A stretch of 64,000 nt of DNA from NCBI RefSeq assembly GCF_018982885.2, contig NZ_CP081848.1:2294001-2358000 (forward strand). The letters are read 5' to 3'. This DNA is from Polymorphobacter megasporae (GTDB taxonomy: Bacteria; Pseudomonadota; Alphaproteobacteria; Sphingomonadales; Sphingomonadaceae). Positions 37,299-46,963 of this stretch are shown here, piece after piece. The position numbers were made by a program, and so were the translations under genes. The notes under the pieces are model-generated. The model worked only from the letters and a program-made list of their open reading frames with translations. It was not told where the DNA came from and ran no database searches. Position 1 is the first letter of the stretch, and each line of letters begins with the position of its first letter.

Positions 37299-38260
37299 TC
37301 AGGTAAGCGTCCGCAGTCCCGGCCGCTCTCGCATGTCGATCTGGAGTTCGAAGATATCAGGACGGGAATAGTGGCCGGCGGTGTCGAGATAAAGCCGACC
37401 TTCCGCGACGATATCGGTATCGATAACCGCGTTCAGGGTCAGCGTGTCGTCTTGTCCGGCGGCAGCAATGATCGTCGCGTCGGGACCAACGATCGCGCTT
37501 CCGCCCGATTTGAGCAGCTCGCGCTCGGCTGGGATTGCTTCGAGCATAGCGCGAGCGGCGGGCTCATCGGCTTCGAGGCTGTCGAAGCCATCAAGCACCT
37601 GCGATCGAGTAAGGACGGTGCCGGCAGCAGCGACGAAGCACTGGCCTTCGAAGGCATAGTGCCGGCTGGCGAGGAGGTGAAGTTCGGTGACGGCAGGCCA
37701 GAGCGCGAAGTGAAGAACTTCACCATGTTGGTGCCGCGCTGCGCGAGCGAGCGGCATCCAGTGCTCCCAGCAGATGAGGGCGCCGACAGGACCATATTTT
37801 CCCGGCCAGGGTCCGAGGGTGCTGCCGTCTGCTGCGGCCCAGATCAGCCGCTCGTTGTGGGTCGGCATGATCTTGCGGTGGATGTCGCGCCTCCCCGGGG
37901 TCAGGCGCACGACGGTGTTGAATATGCTCGAGCCGCGCCGCTCCTGAATGCCCATCACGATCTCGACCGAAAGTTCAGCGGAGAGGGCGGCCAGATGCGC
38001 GATTTCACGCCCCTCGAGCTCGGGACAATTGTGCAACAGGACGCGAAATAGTGCCTCGGCGGGCTTGTGGCCAAAAAGCGCCGACCCGGGGGCGTCATCG
38101 AGCCATACAGGATAGCCGGGAAGCCATGCTTCCGGAAAACGATGACGTCGGCCCCGTTGCTCGCCGCCTGTCGGATCAGCCGTTCAGCGCAAACGATACT
38201 AGCGGGAAGGTTGAGAAAAACGGGAGGACTCTGAACGATCGAGATCGAGATCATCGGCAT
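37299..38260 (-). pseudogene. Nitrilase with a single frameshift
   Basis: Two minus frames join into one nitrilase of about 320 residues. Frame one (from ATG 38260) gives ISIVQSPPVFLNLPASIVCAERLIRQAASNGADVIVF. Continuing in the next frame gives P-E-A-W-L-P-G-Y-P-V-W-L-D-D and ALFRVLLHNCPELEGREI. The catalytic Glu lies right at the break; Lys (HRKIMPTHNERLIW) and Cys (ALICWEHWMP) are intact. One missing C in TTCC-GGAA around 38133 explains everything. Arylacetonitrilase/cyanide-hydratase-type enzyme otherwise. Either a very recent pseudogene or a sequencing error. Confidence 0.85.
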
Positions 38261-38387
38261 CGTGGCGCTTCTTCCGGAAGCGATGCGAGCACGCGGCTTT
38301 GGTGGTGTGGCTGGCGCAAGCTGGCGGCGGTGCTATCGACGCCGGGAAGGGGACCGGATCTGAACGACCGTTGCGCGTTTGTCGGTA

Positions 38388-39623
38388 TCATTCTGGCACG
38401 CGCGTGCGGACCCATTGGCGTCGTAGAAGCGTGAGGCCAGCCAATAACAATCCGGCCGGGATCGCCATGAGCGAAAAGGCGATGGCGCCGCTGGTGCTCG
38501 CGAATAATATGGCGGTGAGCCGCGAGCCTGCGGTTCCACCCAACGCCGAAAACATCACCACCAAGCCCATCAACTCGGTATGCCGCGATTTTGGGCTGGC
38601 GGACAGCAGGACCGAGACGATCGTCGGGTAAACCGGCGCGAGGCAGAAGCCGACCACGAGGAAAAGATATGCGGCGAGCGGCGCTTTCGTCCAATCGGTG
38701 ATCGGCGTTGTCGCTGCGCTGACGCTGCTCAATGCACCGATTGCCAATACCGCACCCGCCACCACCACAAGGCAGATGATCAGGATCGGGTACCAGTTGA
38801 CGCGGCGCATCAGAACCCCGCTGACGAGGCGCCCGGCTGCAATCGATGCAGCATAGACGCTGCCGGCGATGACGCTGGTCGCCTGCGAAAGGCCCAGGAC
38901 CTCGTTGTTGAACGTCGGCAGCCAGGTGCCGATCCCCTGCTCGATGAACACATAGGTGAAGGCGCAGGCGATAAAAATTAGCACGAGCGGCAGTCGCACC
39001 AGCGCGAGCATGGCGGCGATCGAAGCCGTTCCGGGTTCCGGTTGATCGGCGCTCTCGTCGATCACGACCGAGGCGAGCAGAACAAAAGCCACGACGCACA
39101 AGGCGGCGAGCGGCCAATAGGCGTCGAGCCAGTCGCGATTGCTCGTAAGCCGTCCGCCGCCGATGAAGTGGCTGAACAGTACCGCGATCGACAGCACCCC
39201 CAGCATGAACGCGCCTTCGATGATTGCAGTCAGGCTGGCGTGCTGGCGGCTGGTCGACGTCGCCAGCCCGATCATCGCGTAAAGCCCGATCTTCACGCAC
39301 GCGAAGGCGAAGCCGATCACAGCGTAATGGAGGCAGATCGTCAGATAGCCCGGCAGTAGGGGCATCAGCACGCAGGCCAAACCAGTGACTGCGAGCCCCG
39401 CCATCATCGCGCGTTTCAACCCGATCCGCGGCAGATAGCTCGCCAGCAGGAACGAGACGACGGCAATGGTGATGTCCTTGAAGCCGTCGAACCAGCCCGC
39501 CTGCGCTTTCGTCACGCCGAGCGTCGCAGCCGACTGGAGGATCACCGTCCCAACCGTGTTGAGGACCATGCCATAAGTGAAATAGGTCACGACGAGGGCG
39601 GCGATCAGCCGTGATCGTTGCAT
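38388..39623 (-). CDS. MFS transporter, probable disaccharide permease
   Basis: About 411 residues from ATG 39623 (SD GAGGCA; a longer frame to 39776 has no SD). Twelve hydrophobic helices, typical Major Facilitator fold, with FDGFKDITIAVVSFLLASYLPRIGLKRAM between helices 2 and 3 resembling the loop-2/3 motif. It resembles TsgA/FucP-like sugar:proton symporters. It is downstream of, and in the same direction as, the TonB receptor and the GH65 phosphorylase, so it most likely imports the disaccharide across the inner membrane. Confidence 0.8.
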   Translation of the reverse strand: MQRSRLIAALVVTYFTYGMVLNTVGTVILQSAATLGVTKAQAGWFDGFKDITIAVVSFLLASYLPRIGLKRAMMAGLAVTGLACVLMPLLPGYLTICLHYAVIGFAFACVKIGLYAMIGLATSTSRQHASLTAIIEGAFMLGVLSIAVLFSHFIGGGRLTSNRDWLDAYWPLAALCVVAFVLLASVVIDESADQPEPGTASIAAMLALVRLPLVLIFIACAFTYVFIEQGIGTWLPTFNNEVLGLSQATSVIAGSVYAASIAAGRLVSGVLMRRVNWYPILIICLVVVAGAVLAIGALSSVSAATTPITDWTKAPLAAYLFLVVGFCLAPVYPTIVSVLLSASPKSRHTELMGLVVMFSALGGTAGSRLTAILFASTSGAIAFSLMAIPAGLLLAGLTLLRRQWVRTRVPE

Positions 39624-39693
39624 AGCCGGTGCCTCGATAAGCGGTGGGTCGCAGCCGAGTCCGGCCGCAACCCACAGCGGAGTAACAGTATTC

Positions 39694-42012
39694 TTAGAAC
39701 TTAAACCCGCCGGTGAAGCGGAACGACCGTCCGAAGATCGGCCGCACGACGGGCAGGGCTGTGCCCGGCCCGGCAAGGAAGCGCGGGTTGCCCTCGGTCA
39801 GGCCGTGCGAGTTGGTCAGGTTGTCGGCTGCAACCTGAATGGTGACCGGCCCGCGTGTCGCCAGAATTCCCGCACTGAACGTCGCATAGGCTGGCAGCGG
39901 CTGGATGTTGGCGAGGTCGCTGTAGCGCTTACCAACCGCTTCATACGTGCCGTAGATTGTCGTCAGAAGTCCCGGCAGCTTGAATTCGTAAGCAGGCGTG
40001 ATCCGCGCCTGATACGACGGGATGCGTTCGGCGCGCTTGCCGTTGATGCCGGGCTGCAGGGGGTCGTCGGTCTTGGCATCCTCGAGGACGTCGTTTGTCG
40101 CGATGCTAAGTCCGAACGAACTTGTCCAGCGCGCGTCCACCTCGAGGCCGTAGGTCTTCGAGCCGGCGACGACGGCGGGGACGCCGACATCGTTGTACAC
40201 CGCGCCGACCACCTTGTCGTAGAAACCGCTCAGCGACACGTCGAAGGCGTGATCACGATATTTCGTACCGATCTCATAGGAGCGAATACTCCAGTTCTGG
40301 TCGGTTGGCGCGCTGGTGTTGCCGAGCTGCGAGCGGACATCGTCGAAGCTGGGGATATGATAGCCCTGCGAGACGCGCCCATAGACGTCGAGCGTCGACA
40401 GGATCCGGTAGTTGACCCCGACCGTCCACGGCACCGAATGACGCTCCTCGTTGAGCGTCGACGGCTGGCCATTGCCCTCGATGTGAAAGTTGATCTTTTC
40501 GCTCTGGTAGCGAACGCCGGCGTCGACCCGCAGCGCGTCGGTGATGTTGTAGGAATCAGCAAGGTAGATCGCGTTTTCGTCGGCGGAGCCGAAGTCGGCG
40601 ATCGCAAACGAACTGATCGGACCGTTGTTAAGGTTGACCGTGTCGACCGAGCCGCCAACCTGTTGCCATGTGTTGTTGCCGAGGCTCCACGCGTCGTTCG
40701 AACTGAAGTGGCTGAAGTAATAGCCGACGGTCAGCCGGTTGCCGCCGGTGGCATAGGTCAGCGTCGCCTCGTTGCTGATATAGCTCAAGTCCTTGAGCAC
40801 CACCCAGCCGCCGAACTGCTGGACATAGTCGGTGGACGCGAGCGTTTGGCCGGTGTGGAGCGTCTGCACCGTCGTCTGACCCGGCGTCAGGAGATTGCCC
40901 GGCGACGCCAGCGCGGTCGCCACCGTGATTGCCCCGGCACCCGCAGGGACGAGACCAGCCGTTTGCAGGGTCCCCTTGGTATAGCCGAAATGATCGGCGA
41001 AGGTGATGCCCGAGCCGAAGTCGTTCGTCAGATTGCCGCCCGCGATCACTCCCTTCCAACCGCGCCCGGAGCCGAAGTCGAACCGCTGCGTCGCGCCACT
41101 TCCGGCGCTCCCCGGGACGATGATCGTCTGGTAGCGCGTGTTGTTGTTGAGCTGGTTGTAGGTGCCGAGGTTCAAACCCGGGACGTCGGCCGCGAAAGGC
41201 AGAAACCACTCGCCGTGGTCATCGGTGTAGCGCGCGAAAACGTTGAATTTCCCGGTGTCAAACCTTTTCGTGATGTTGACCGAAACCTGGCCACCCTTTT
41301 CGGTGTCGAAGCCGGCGGTGCGGACCGAATCTCCGGAAGAGACATAGCCGCCGATGACATAAAAAAGATCGTCGGCAATCTTGCCGCTCAAGACGCCGTC
41401 GACGCGACGCGCGCCATACTCGGTCGATGAAACCTTGACCGAACCTTCGGTTTCCTCGCGGCCCTCGCGGAGCAGGAGATTGGCCGTCAGACCTGGTTGG
41501 CCGTCGGAGAACAGCGAGGCCGGGCCGCCATTGACTGCTTCGACCGTCGCCACCGTCTCGTCGAACCGGACGAGCGCGCTCTGGTCCATGAACGACGGGC
41601 TCGACGCGCCGTAAACCGGGACGCCGTTGAACTGGAAGGTGACGAACGGCGCATCCCCAGTGCTCGGAATACCGCGGACGAAAACGTTGGCCGTGCCGAC
41701 ACCGCCCGAGCTTTCGACAAAGATGCCGGGAATCGATTTTAAGGCGTCGCCAGCGCTCTTGGGATTCTGAATTAGGAGGTCGTCTGCCGACAACGACGTT
41801 ATCGAGTAGCCAGCCTCGAGCTTGCGAATGCCGCTACCTGCCGCCCGCCCGGTGACAACGATGTCGGGTTGTTCATCGACGCTCGGCGCTGGCGTATCGG
41901 GTGTCGCCCCCGGCGCGATCTGCGCCGGTGCATCCGGCGCGACCTGCGCCTGTGCCTGCGTCGCGACGAGGACTGCCGCTGCGGTGATTTTCAGCCGGTT
42001 TCTGAGTAACAT
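39694..42012 (-). CDS. TonB-dependent receptor for a carbohydrate
   Basis: About 772 residues from ATG 42012 (SD GGGAGAG). Signal peptide MLLRNRLKITAAAVLVATQAQAQ; a plug domain (about 45-165; DDLLIQNPKSAGDALKSIPGIFVESSGG) follows a TonB-box-like DIVVTG; a 22-strand barrel ends in GRSFRFTGGFKF with the terminal Phe required for outer-membrane insertion. It belongs to the family of sphingomonad receptors for oligosaccharides or siderophores; the locus points to a disaccharide. Between the GH65 gene and the MFS gene in one operon. Confidence 0.92.
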   Translation of the reverse strand: MLLRNRLKITAAAVLVATQAQAQVAPDAPAQIAPGATPDTPAPSVDEQPDIVVTGRAAGSGIRKLEAGYSITSLSADDLLIQNPKSAGDALKSIPGIFVESSGGVGTANVFVRGIPSTGDAPFVTFQFNGVPVYGASSPSFMDQSALVRFDETVATVEAVNGGPASLFSDGQPGLTANLLLREGREETEGSVKVSSTEYGARRVDGVLSGKIADDLFYVIGGYVSSGDSVRTAGFDTEKGGQVSVNITKRFDTGKFNVFARYTDDHGEWFLPFAADVPGLNLGTYNQLNNNTRYQTIIVPGSAGSGATQRFDFGSGRGWKGVIAGGNLTNDFGSGITFADHFGYTKGTLQTAGLVPAGAGAITVATALASPGNLLTPGQTTVQTLHTGQTLASTDYVQQFGGWVVLKDLSYISNEATLTYATGGNRLTVGYYFSHFSSNDAWSLGNNTWQQVGGSVDTVNLNNGPISSFAIADFGSADENAIYLADSYNITDALRVDAGVRYQSEKINFHIEGNGQPSTLNEERHSVPWTVGVNYRILSTLDVYGRVSQGYHIPSFDDVRSQLGNTSAPTDQNWSIRSYEIGTKYRDHAFDVSLSGFYDKVVGAVYNDVGVPAVVAGSKTYGLEVDARWTSSFGLSIATNDVLEDAKTDDPLQPGINGKRAERIPSYQARITPAYEFKLPGLLTTIYGTYEAVGKRYSDLANIQPLPAYATFSAGILATRGPVTIQVAADNLTNSHGLTEGNPRFLAGPGTALPVVRPIFGRSFRFTGGFKF

Positions 42013-42049
42013 CTTGATCTCTCCCAAGTTTATTTTAGTTTTGTCGAAC

Positions 42050-44968
42050 TCAAAGCAGCGACCCGATCGTCGCCATGTCGAGGTGCGCGATGTCCGGCAC
42101 GATCACCGCGGCTCCGCTCAGTGCGCCCTCTGCGTCGATGCCGACCGCGACCATTCCAGCGGCGCGGATCGCGTCGATGCCGGCTTGCGCGTCCTCCACG
42201 CCGACGCACTGACCGGGCAACACTCCGAGCGCCGCGGCGCAGGCGAGAAAAATGTCGGGCGCGGGCTTGGGGTTCGCCACCGCTGCGGCGTCGGCGATGA
42301 AGTCGAATTCGGCACCGATGCCGAGGCGCGCGATGACCGATGCCGCGTTGCGGCTCGCCGATGCCACTGCGGTCATGATGCCGGCGGAGCGGCATGCGGC
42401 GAGCAAGTCGCGCACGCCGTCGAACAGGTCACTCGGCGAATAATCGGCAATAAAGCCTTGGTAGATCGCATTCTTCTCGGCCAGCAGCGTCTCGAATTCG
42501 CTGTCGCCGAAACTGCGGCCCGATCGATCGAGGATCAGGCGCAGGGAGGAGGCGCGATCGACGCCCTTCAGGCGCTTGTTGAAGGTGCGGTCGAACGCGA
42601 GCCCATGCCGCTCGGCGAGCGCCGACCAAGCGAGAAAATGATGCTCTGCCGTATCGGTCAGCACCCCATCGAGATCGAAGATGACCGCCCTGACCTTCGG
42701 TCGCGTAAAGCGGACCGGCAGTGCACCGACGACGTCGCGTCGGCCGTGTTCGACAATCGTGACAGTTCCGCCGGCCATCACTGAATAGGTTGCGCCATCG
42801 GGATCGACGGCGACCTGCAACCGGCTACCCTGCCACGACAATGTGAAGTTGTACGCCGCGAATTCCGGCGCGGATCGGGGAGCAAAATGGAGTTCACCGC
42901 CGCGAACTGCGAGCCCGCCCCAACCTTGCGCAAGGATGAGCCATCCCCCCGCCAGTGCCGCGAGGTGCAAGCCATCACCGGTGTTGCCGTGGCGGTCTTC
43001 GAGGTCGACCAGCGCCGCCTCCTCGATGAAACGTCGCGCCTCGCCGAACGCGCCGATCCGGGCGGCGATGATCCCGAAGGCCGGCGCCGATAGGGTTGAA
43101 TCGTGCGAGGTAACGGGCTCGTAAAAGGCGTAGTTGCGGGCAGTCAGCGATAGGGGTTGATCGACCAGGCCCATCGCCAGCGCCTGGATGACATCACCCT
43201 GTTTGCACAGCCTGTGACGCGACAGGGTCATCGGGTGATGATCGAGCAGCAGCGGACGCCGCGGCCGGTGCAGCAGGTGTGCGGCAAGCACCGGCTTGTC
43301 GAGGAACGTGTCGTCCTGCGGATTGACGTTCTGCTGAGCGTCGACGGGGAGCCACATGTGCCGCGCGGCAGCGACCCACCCGGCGACCTCAGCTTCGGTC
43401 AGACCGACACTCGCCACGAGCGACAGGTACGCCGCCTTGTGCTCGGCTTTCATCCAGTCAGCGGTGGCTGCGGCGTAGCTCAGGTGAAGTCGCGCTACGG
43501 CGTTGGTGTAGAAGTCGTTGTCGACGAGTATCGTATATTCATCGGGCCCGGTGACGCCGCGAATGCAAAAGGCATTGTCGCGCCGCGGATCGAAGCTGCC
43601 GAGATCTATCCAGATCCGCGCGGTCTCGAACAGGAGTTCGGCCGCGTCGCGTCGCAGCGTGCTATCGCCGGTGACATCGACGTAGAACTTGATTGCGTAA
43701 GCGATGTCGCCGTTCAGGTGGACCTGCGCGGCACCGGTCGGATAATGCGACGAACATTCGCCCCCGCCGATCGTCCGCCACGGATAAAGCGCACCGCGCG
43801 TAAACCCCATCTGCCGCGCGTTCGCCCGCGCTGCGGCAAGGGTCGCCATTCGAAACTCGATGACCGAGCGCGCCAGCGACGGGGCGGTGAAGGCGAGCAC
43901 CGGAAGGATGAACGCCTCCGCATCCCAGAAATAATGTCCTTCGTAACCGTCGCTCGTCAGGCCCTTGGCTGCCGTCCCGTGATCCGGCCGGCGCGAAGCC
44001 GACTGGAAGAGCTGGAAAAGCCCAAAGCGCAGAGCCTGGGTCAGGCTTGGGTCGTCGGCCACTGCGCAATCGGCTACGGCCCAAAACTCCGCTAGCGCGG
44101 TCTCCTGCTGCTCCGCCATAAGGTCGTACGCCGGCAGCGCCTGCAGTGACCTATCGGCCGCTCTGGTCAGTTCGACGATCCGGTCGAAAGCCAAGGCATC
44201 GCCCGGCGCGAGGTGAGCGACGATCCCGCCGCCATCGGCGTCATCGGTCCATGAGTCTGCATCCCCTGCAATCGACTGGCGATAGGCCAGTGCAATGTCG
44301 CCACACGTGAACAGGCTGCTGCCGTCCTCAGCGGTCGCCTGCAGCCACGGCGGAGCGAGACGAGCAGAGATGCGGGGGTCGGCGTCCGACGCCGCACCGG
44401 CACCGGCACTGGCACCGAAGCGCGGCAACAGGGCAACCTCCCCGGAAAAGTCGAGCGACGTCAGCCGAAACCGCGAAGCGACGATTGCCCGTCCGACCAT
44501 CGGTACAATCCGGTCCGTATCGATCTCGATCTCGCGCCCATCGATTAGTCGCCAGCGGGTCGTGCGTCGCTGCTGCCCCGTCGCCAGATTGAGCGATCGC
44601 GAAAAGTGCGTGATCGTGGCGGTCGCGAAATCGACCGGTTCGCCGGAGATGATCAGTCGGACGAGAACCGGGCTCGGGCACAGGATGCGCGTGTCGGTCG
44701 TTCGAGCGTAGCCGGGAAACGATTCATGATATGAGATCGGCCGGGAGATATAGGCGTCGGAAAAGATCGTGTCTGGGTGCTCGGCGCATTCATCGAGCGA
44801 TCCCCTGATTCCGACCAAGCCATTGGCCAGTGAAAACAGGGACGCGAAGGTTTCGGCGCGCGGGTCGATCGCTGACGACTGCAGTATTTGATGCGGATCG
44901 TCGTTCGCGGCACCCATACGAGCGTCTACCCCCAAAGTTTGCATGGTGCTGTTCTGCGACGGCGCCAC
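42050..44968 (-). CDS. GH65 disaccharide phosphorylase fused to beta-phosphoglucomutase
   Basis: 972 residues. Residues about 25-745 form a glycoside hydrolase 65 enzyme (SLANGLVGIRGSLDE N-domain, YFWDAEAFILPVLAF, general acid Glu near 475 in GVTGPDEYT, QDDTFLDKPVLAA and KQGDVIQALAM). Residues about 755-965 are a HAD-family beta-phosphoglucomutase (VIFDLDGVLTDTAEHHF, KGVDRASSL, ASASRNAA, ANPKPAPDIFL, GVEDAQAGIDAIRAAGM). Phosphorolysis of maltose, trehalose, kojibiose or nigerose to glucose plus beta-glucose-1-phosphate would pass directly to glucose-6-phosphate. No signal peptide: cytoplasmic. Start GTG 44968 or ATG 44944; neither has a good SD. Confidence 0.93.
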   Translation of the reverse strand: MAPSQNSTMQTLGVDARMGAANDDPHQILQSSAIDPRAETFASLFSLANGLVGIRGSLDECAEHPDTIFSDAYISRPISYHESFPGYARTTDTRILCPSPVLVRLIISGEPVDFATATITHFSRSLNLATGQQRRTTRWRLIDGREIEIDTDRIVPMVGRAIVASRFRLTSLDFSGEVALLPRFGASAGAGAASDADPRISARLAPPWLQATAEDGSSLFTCGDIALAYRQSIAGDADSWTDDADGGGIVAHLAPGDALAFDRIVELTRAADRSLQALPAYDLMAEQQETALAEFWAVADCAVADDPSLTQALRFGLFQLFQSASRRPDHGTAAKGLTSDGYEGHYFWDAEAFILPVLAFTAPSLARSVIEFRMATLAAARANARQMGFTRGALYPWRTIGGGECSSHYPTGAAQVHLNGDIAYAIKFYVDVTGDSTLRRDAAELLFETARIWIDLGSFDPRRDNAFCIRGVTGPDEYTILVDNDFYTNAVARLHLSYAAATADWMKAEHKAAYLSLVASVGLTEAEVAGWVAAARHMWLPVDAQQNVNPQDDTFLDKPVLAAHLLHRPRRPLLLDHHPMTLSRHRLCKQGDVIQALAMGLVDQPLSLTARNYAFYEPVTSHDSTLSAPAFGIIAARIGAFGEARRFIEEAALVDLEDRHGNTGDGLHLAALAGGWLILAQGWGGLAVRGGELHFAPRSAPEFAAYNFTLSWQGSRLQVAVDPDGATYSVMAGGTVTIVEHGRRDVVGALPVRFTRPKVRAVIFDLDGVLTDTAEHHFLAWSALAERHGLAFDRTFNKRLKGVDRASSLRLILDRSGRSFGDSEFETLLAEKNAIYQGFIADYSPSDLFDGVRDLLAACRSAGIMTAVASASRNAASVIARLGIGAEFDFIADAAAVANPKPAPDIFLACAAALGVLPGQCVGVEDAQAGIDAIRAAGMVAVGIDAEGALSGAAVIVPDIAHLDMATIGSLL

Positions 44969-44991
44969 CTTCCGTCGCGTAGACGCGTCAC

Positions 44992-45019
44992 AGTTATCGA
45001 TGTCAAGTTATCGATATCA
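44992..45019. promoter_or_regulatory. Tandem 14-bp repeat, probable LacI-type operator
   Basis: AGTTATCGATGTCA (44992-45005) and AGTTATCGATATCA (45006-45019) are adjacent direct repeats, 13 of 14 identical, each containing the palindromic TATCGATA/ATCGAT core. On the minus strand a TTGACA -35-like box (45006-45001) lies inside. They sit between the LacI regulator and the GH65 gene and are probably its operators. Confidence 0.6.
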
Positions 45020-45052
45020 TTTTACGCCGTCGATGCGGTTGTGCTTGCGGTA

Positions 45053-46057
45053 TCAGGTGGCGCGACGAACGATCTCGACGGACATCGACTCTGAATGCGC
45101 GCTGCCCCCCGCGGTGAGCTGGAGAATCTTGTTGGCGAGAAGCTTTCCGCCGCGGTCCCAGTTCTGCCGGATCGACGTTAGCGGAGGGACCACCCGTGAC
45201 GCGCCGGGAGCATCGTCGAAGCCAACCACTGCGACATCGTCCGGAACCGCAAGTCCAGCCCGCGTAAGCGCGGAAATGACCCCCATCGCTATTGCATCGC
45301 TGGCGGCAAACACCCCGTCGAACTGACCCGCGCCGTCGGCCAGAACGGACTGCATTGCCTGCTCTCCGCCAGCCTCGGTAAATGGGCTCACGATGCTAAG
45401 AACTGGACCATGACCGCCCTCGTCAATTCGCTCACCAAAGCCGCGGAGTCTGTCCTCGACCTCGAGGTGGGTCGTGTCGCCGACAAAGATGAGCTTTCGG
45501 CGCCCCTGCACAAGCAGATGCTCCGCGGCGAGGCGGCCGCCGTAGACATTGTCCGATCCAACGGTGACATGGGCCTCGTTGCCATCGACCGAACCCCAAA
45601 TTACATAGGGAAGTCCCGCCCGCTGGACGATCTCGACCGCGTCTTCGTGCATTCCCTGCCCCAGAAGGATGACGCCGTCGGCGGCGGGCGGTAGCGAACA
45701 AAACATCTGCATCGTTGTCAGGACCATATTGTGGTCGCGACTGGTAAGTTCCTGCATAATCGCGCCAAGAAGCGACAGCGGATACGGCTCACTCATCGAT
45801 CGGTCGTGCGATGGCGTCATTTCGATCACCACGGCAATCGTCCCAGTCCTCTGCTGACGCAAGTTTCTCGCGGCGATATTCAGCCGGTAGCCGCGGTCTT
45901 CTGCGAGCTTTCTTATACTTTCGCGGGTGGCGTCCTTGACGAGCGCATGGCCGGAAAGCGCTCGCGATATTGTGATCTTCGAGACGCCAGCCTCGCGTGC
46001 CAGATCCGCCATTGTCACGGGGCGCTCTCGCGATCCTTCAGGAGAAGATTTAGCCAT
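45053..46057 (-). CDS. LacI family transcriptional regulator
   Basis: About 334 residues from ATG 46057; the frame extends further upstream but without family similarity. N-terminal LacI helix-turn-helix (VTMADLAREAGVSKITISRALSG, hinge RLNIAARNLRQQRTGTIAVV) and a periplasmic-binding-protein-like sensor (GHGPVLSIVSPFTEAGG, FDGVFAASDAIAMGVISAL, VAVVGFDDAPGASRVVPPLTSI). Upstream of the GH65-TonB-MFS operon in the same direction, so it probably represses it and is released by a disaccharide. Confidence 0.93.
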   Translation of the reverse strand: MAKSSPEGSRERPVTMADLAREAGVSKITISRALSGHALVKDATRESIRKLAEDRGYRLNIAARNLRQQRTGTIAVVIEMTPSHDRSMSEPYPLSLLGAIMQELTSRDHNMVLTTMQMFCSLPPAADGVILLGQGMHEDAVEIVQRAGLPYVIWGSVDGNEAHVTVGSDNVYGGRLAAEHLLVQGRRKLIFVGDTTHLEVEDRLRGFGERIDEGGHGPVLSIVSPFTEAGGEQAMQSVLADGAGQFDGVFAASDAIAMGVISALTRAGLAVPDDVAVVGFDDAPGASRVVPPLTSIRQNWDRGGKLLANKILQLTAGGSAHSESMSVEIVRRAT

Positions 46058-46963
46058 GGCGAAATGCCGTAGGTTATTTCGTCTTGCATTGAAATGTTGC
46101 CGCCTGACGGCGGCGCGCGTTCGGGTGCGCTGGTGGTTTCCTTGATCGTGCGTTCCTGTGTGGAACACACCTGAAACCTTGACGCAGCAGCCACTGTTGT
46201 CCGGCGGACGCCTCATCCATGGCTTCGGATACGTAAGCTTTTGCATGCGACCGGGCGTGTCTCATGCTTTGTATTTGCCAATTAGGCGCACGTCGTTACA
46301 GCGGTGCAGGCGATAATGCACTTTCGGATGCTCAGTGACGCTTTCAGGTCAGGAGAAAAGGCGCTAACAAAGAAGGTATTCAATGGCTAAAGTCGACATT
46401 AGATGGGCCTGTGATCTGGATGGTGCCATCTATTAACCTGAAAACACCGATTGATCTGCGGTTGCCGACGCTCTTCCGAGACGAACAATAAATGCGTCTG
46501 GCAATTCTAGTCAATTTCGACGCGTTTATTGCTCCGATCGTAGTAGAATGTGCCGAAATATCAGCGAACAGATTTGTCGAATATGCCTTTCGCACCATTC
46601 GAACGATGGCAAGCCCGTCTGCATATATCCTTGGCTGTAGCTAGTATATCGTGGGCATATCGCTTTCATCTCCCGTATCAGCTCGGCGCGGAAAGATTTG
46701 CTCGATTAATTTCTCGGTGCACGAATACTCTCGTGATGAGAGGGTCGCGGTGTCACGACGCGTCAATGGCACGCACGCATCGAGCAGTCTCGAGTGCGAG
46801 CCCCCTTTGGACGCCCGCCACGAGCGAGGCCGGTCGAGGGAATCAGCCTCTGGACTAAATCTCAGCTAACATTAACCCTTTATTTACTTTCGATATTTGT
46901 GGCCAGCGGATACATGGTTTATATCTGTTAACTATTCCCGGTGCTATTATCTCTATATTCGCC
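46058..46963. other. Intergenic region, no gene recognised
   Basis: About 900 bases with lower GC than the surroundings (notably 46260-46660 and 46860-46960). Small frames (46380-46598 minus, 46550-46858 plus) have no domain, SD or codon pattern to support them. I see no RNA structure. Promoter of the L,D-transpeptidase-like gene should lie near 46900. Confidence 0.5.

Noticed and set aside
46380-46858. Small ORFs in the AT-rich gap after LacI
   Set aside because: No SD, no domain, and codon use unlike genes in the window.
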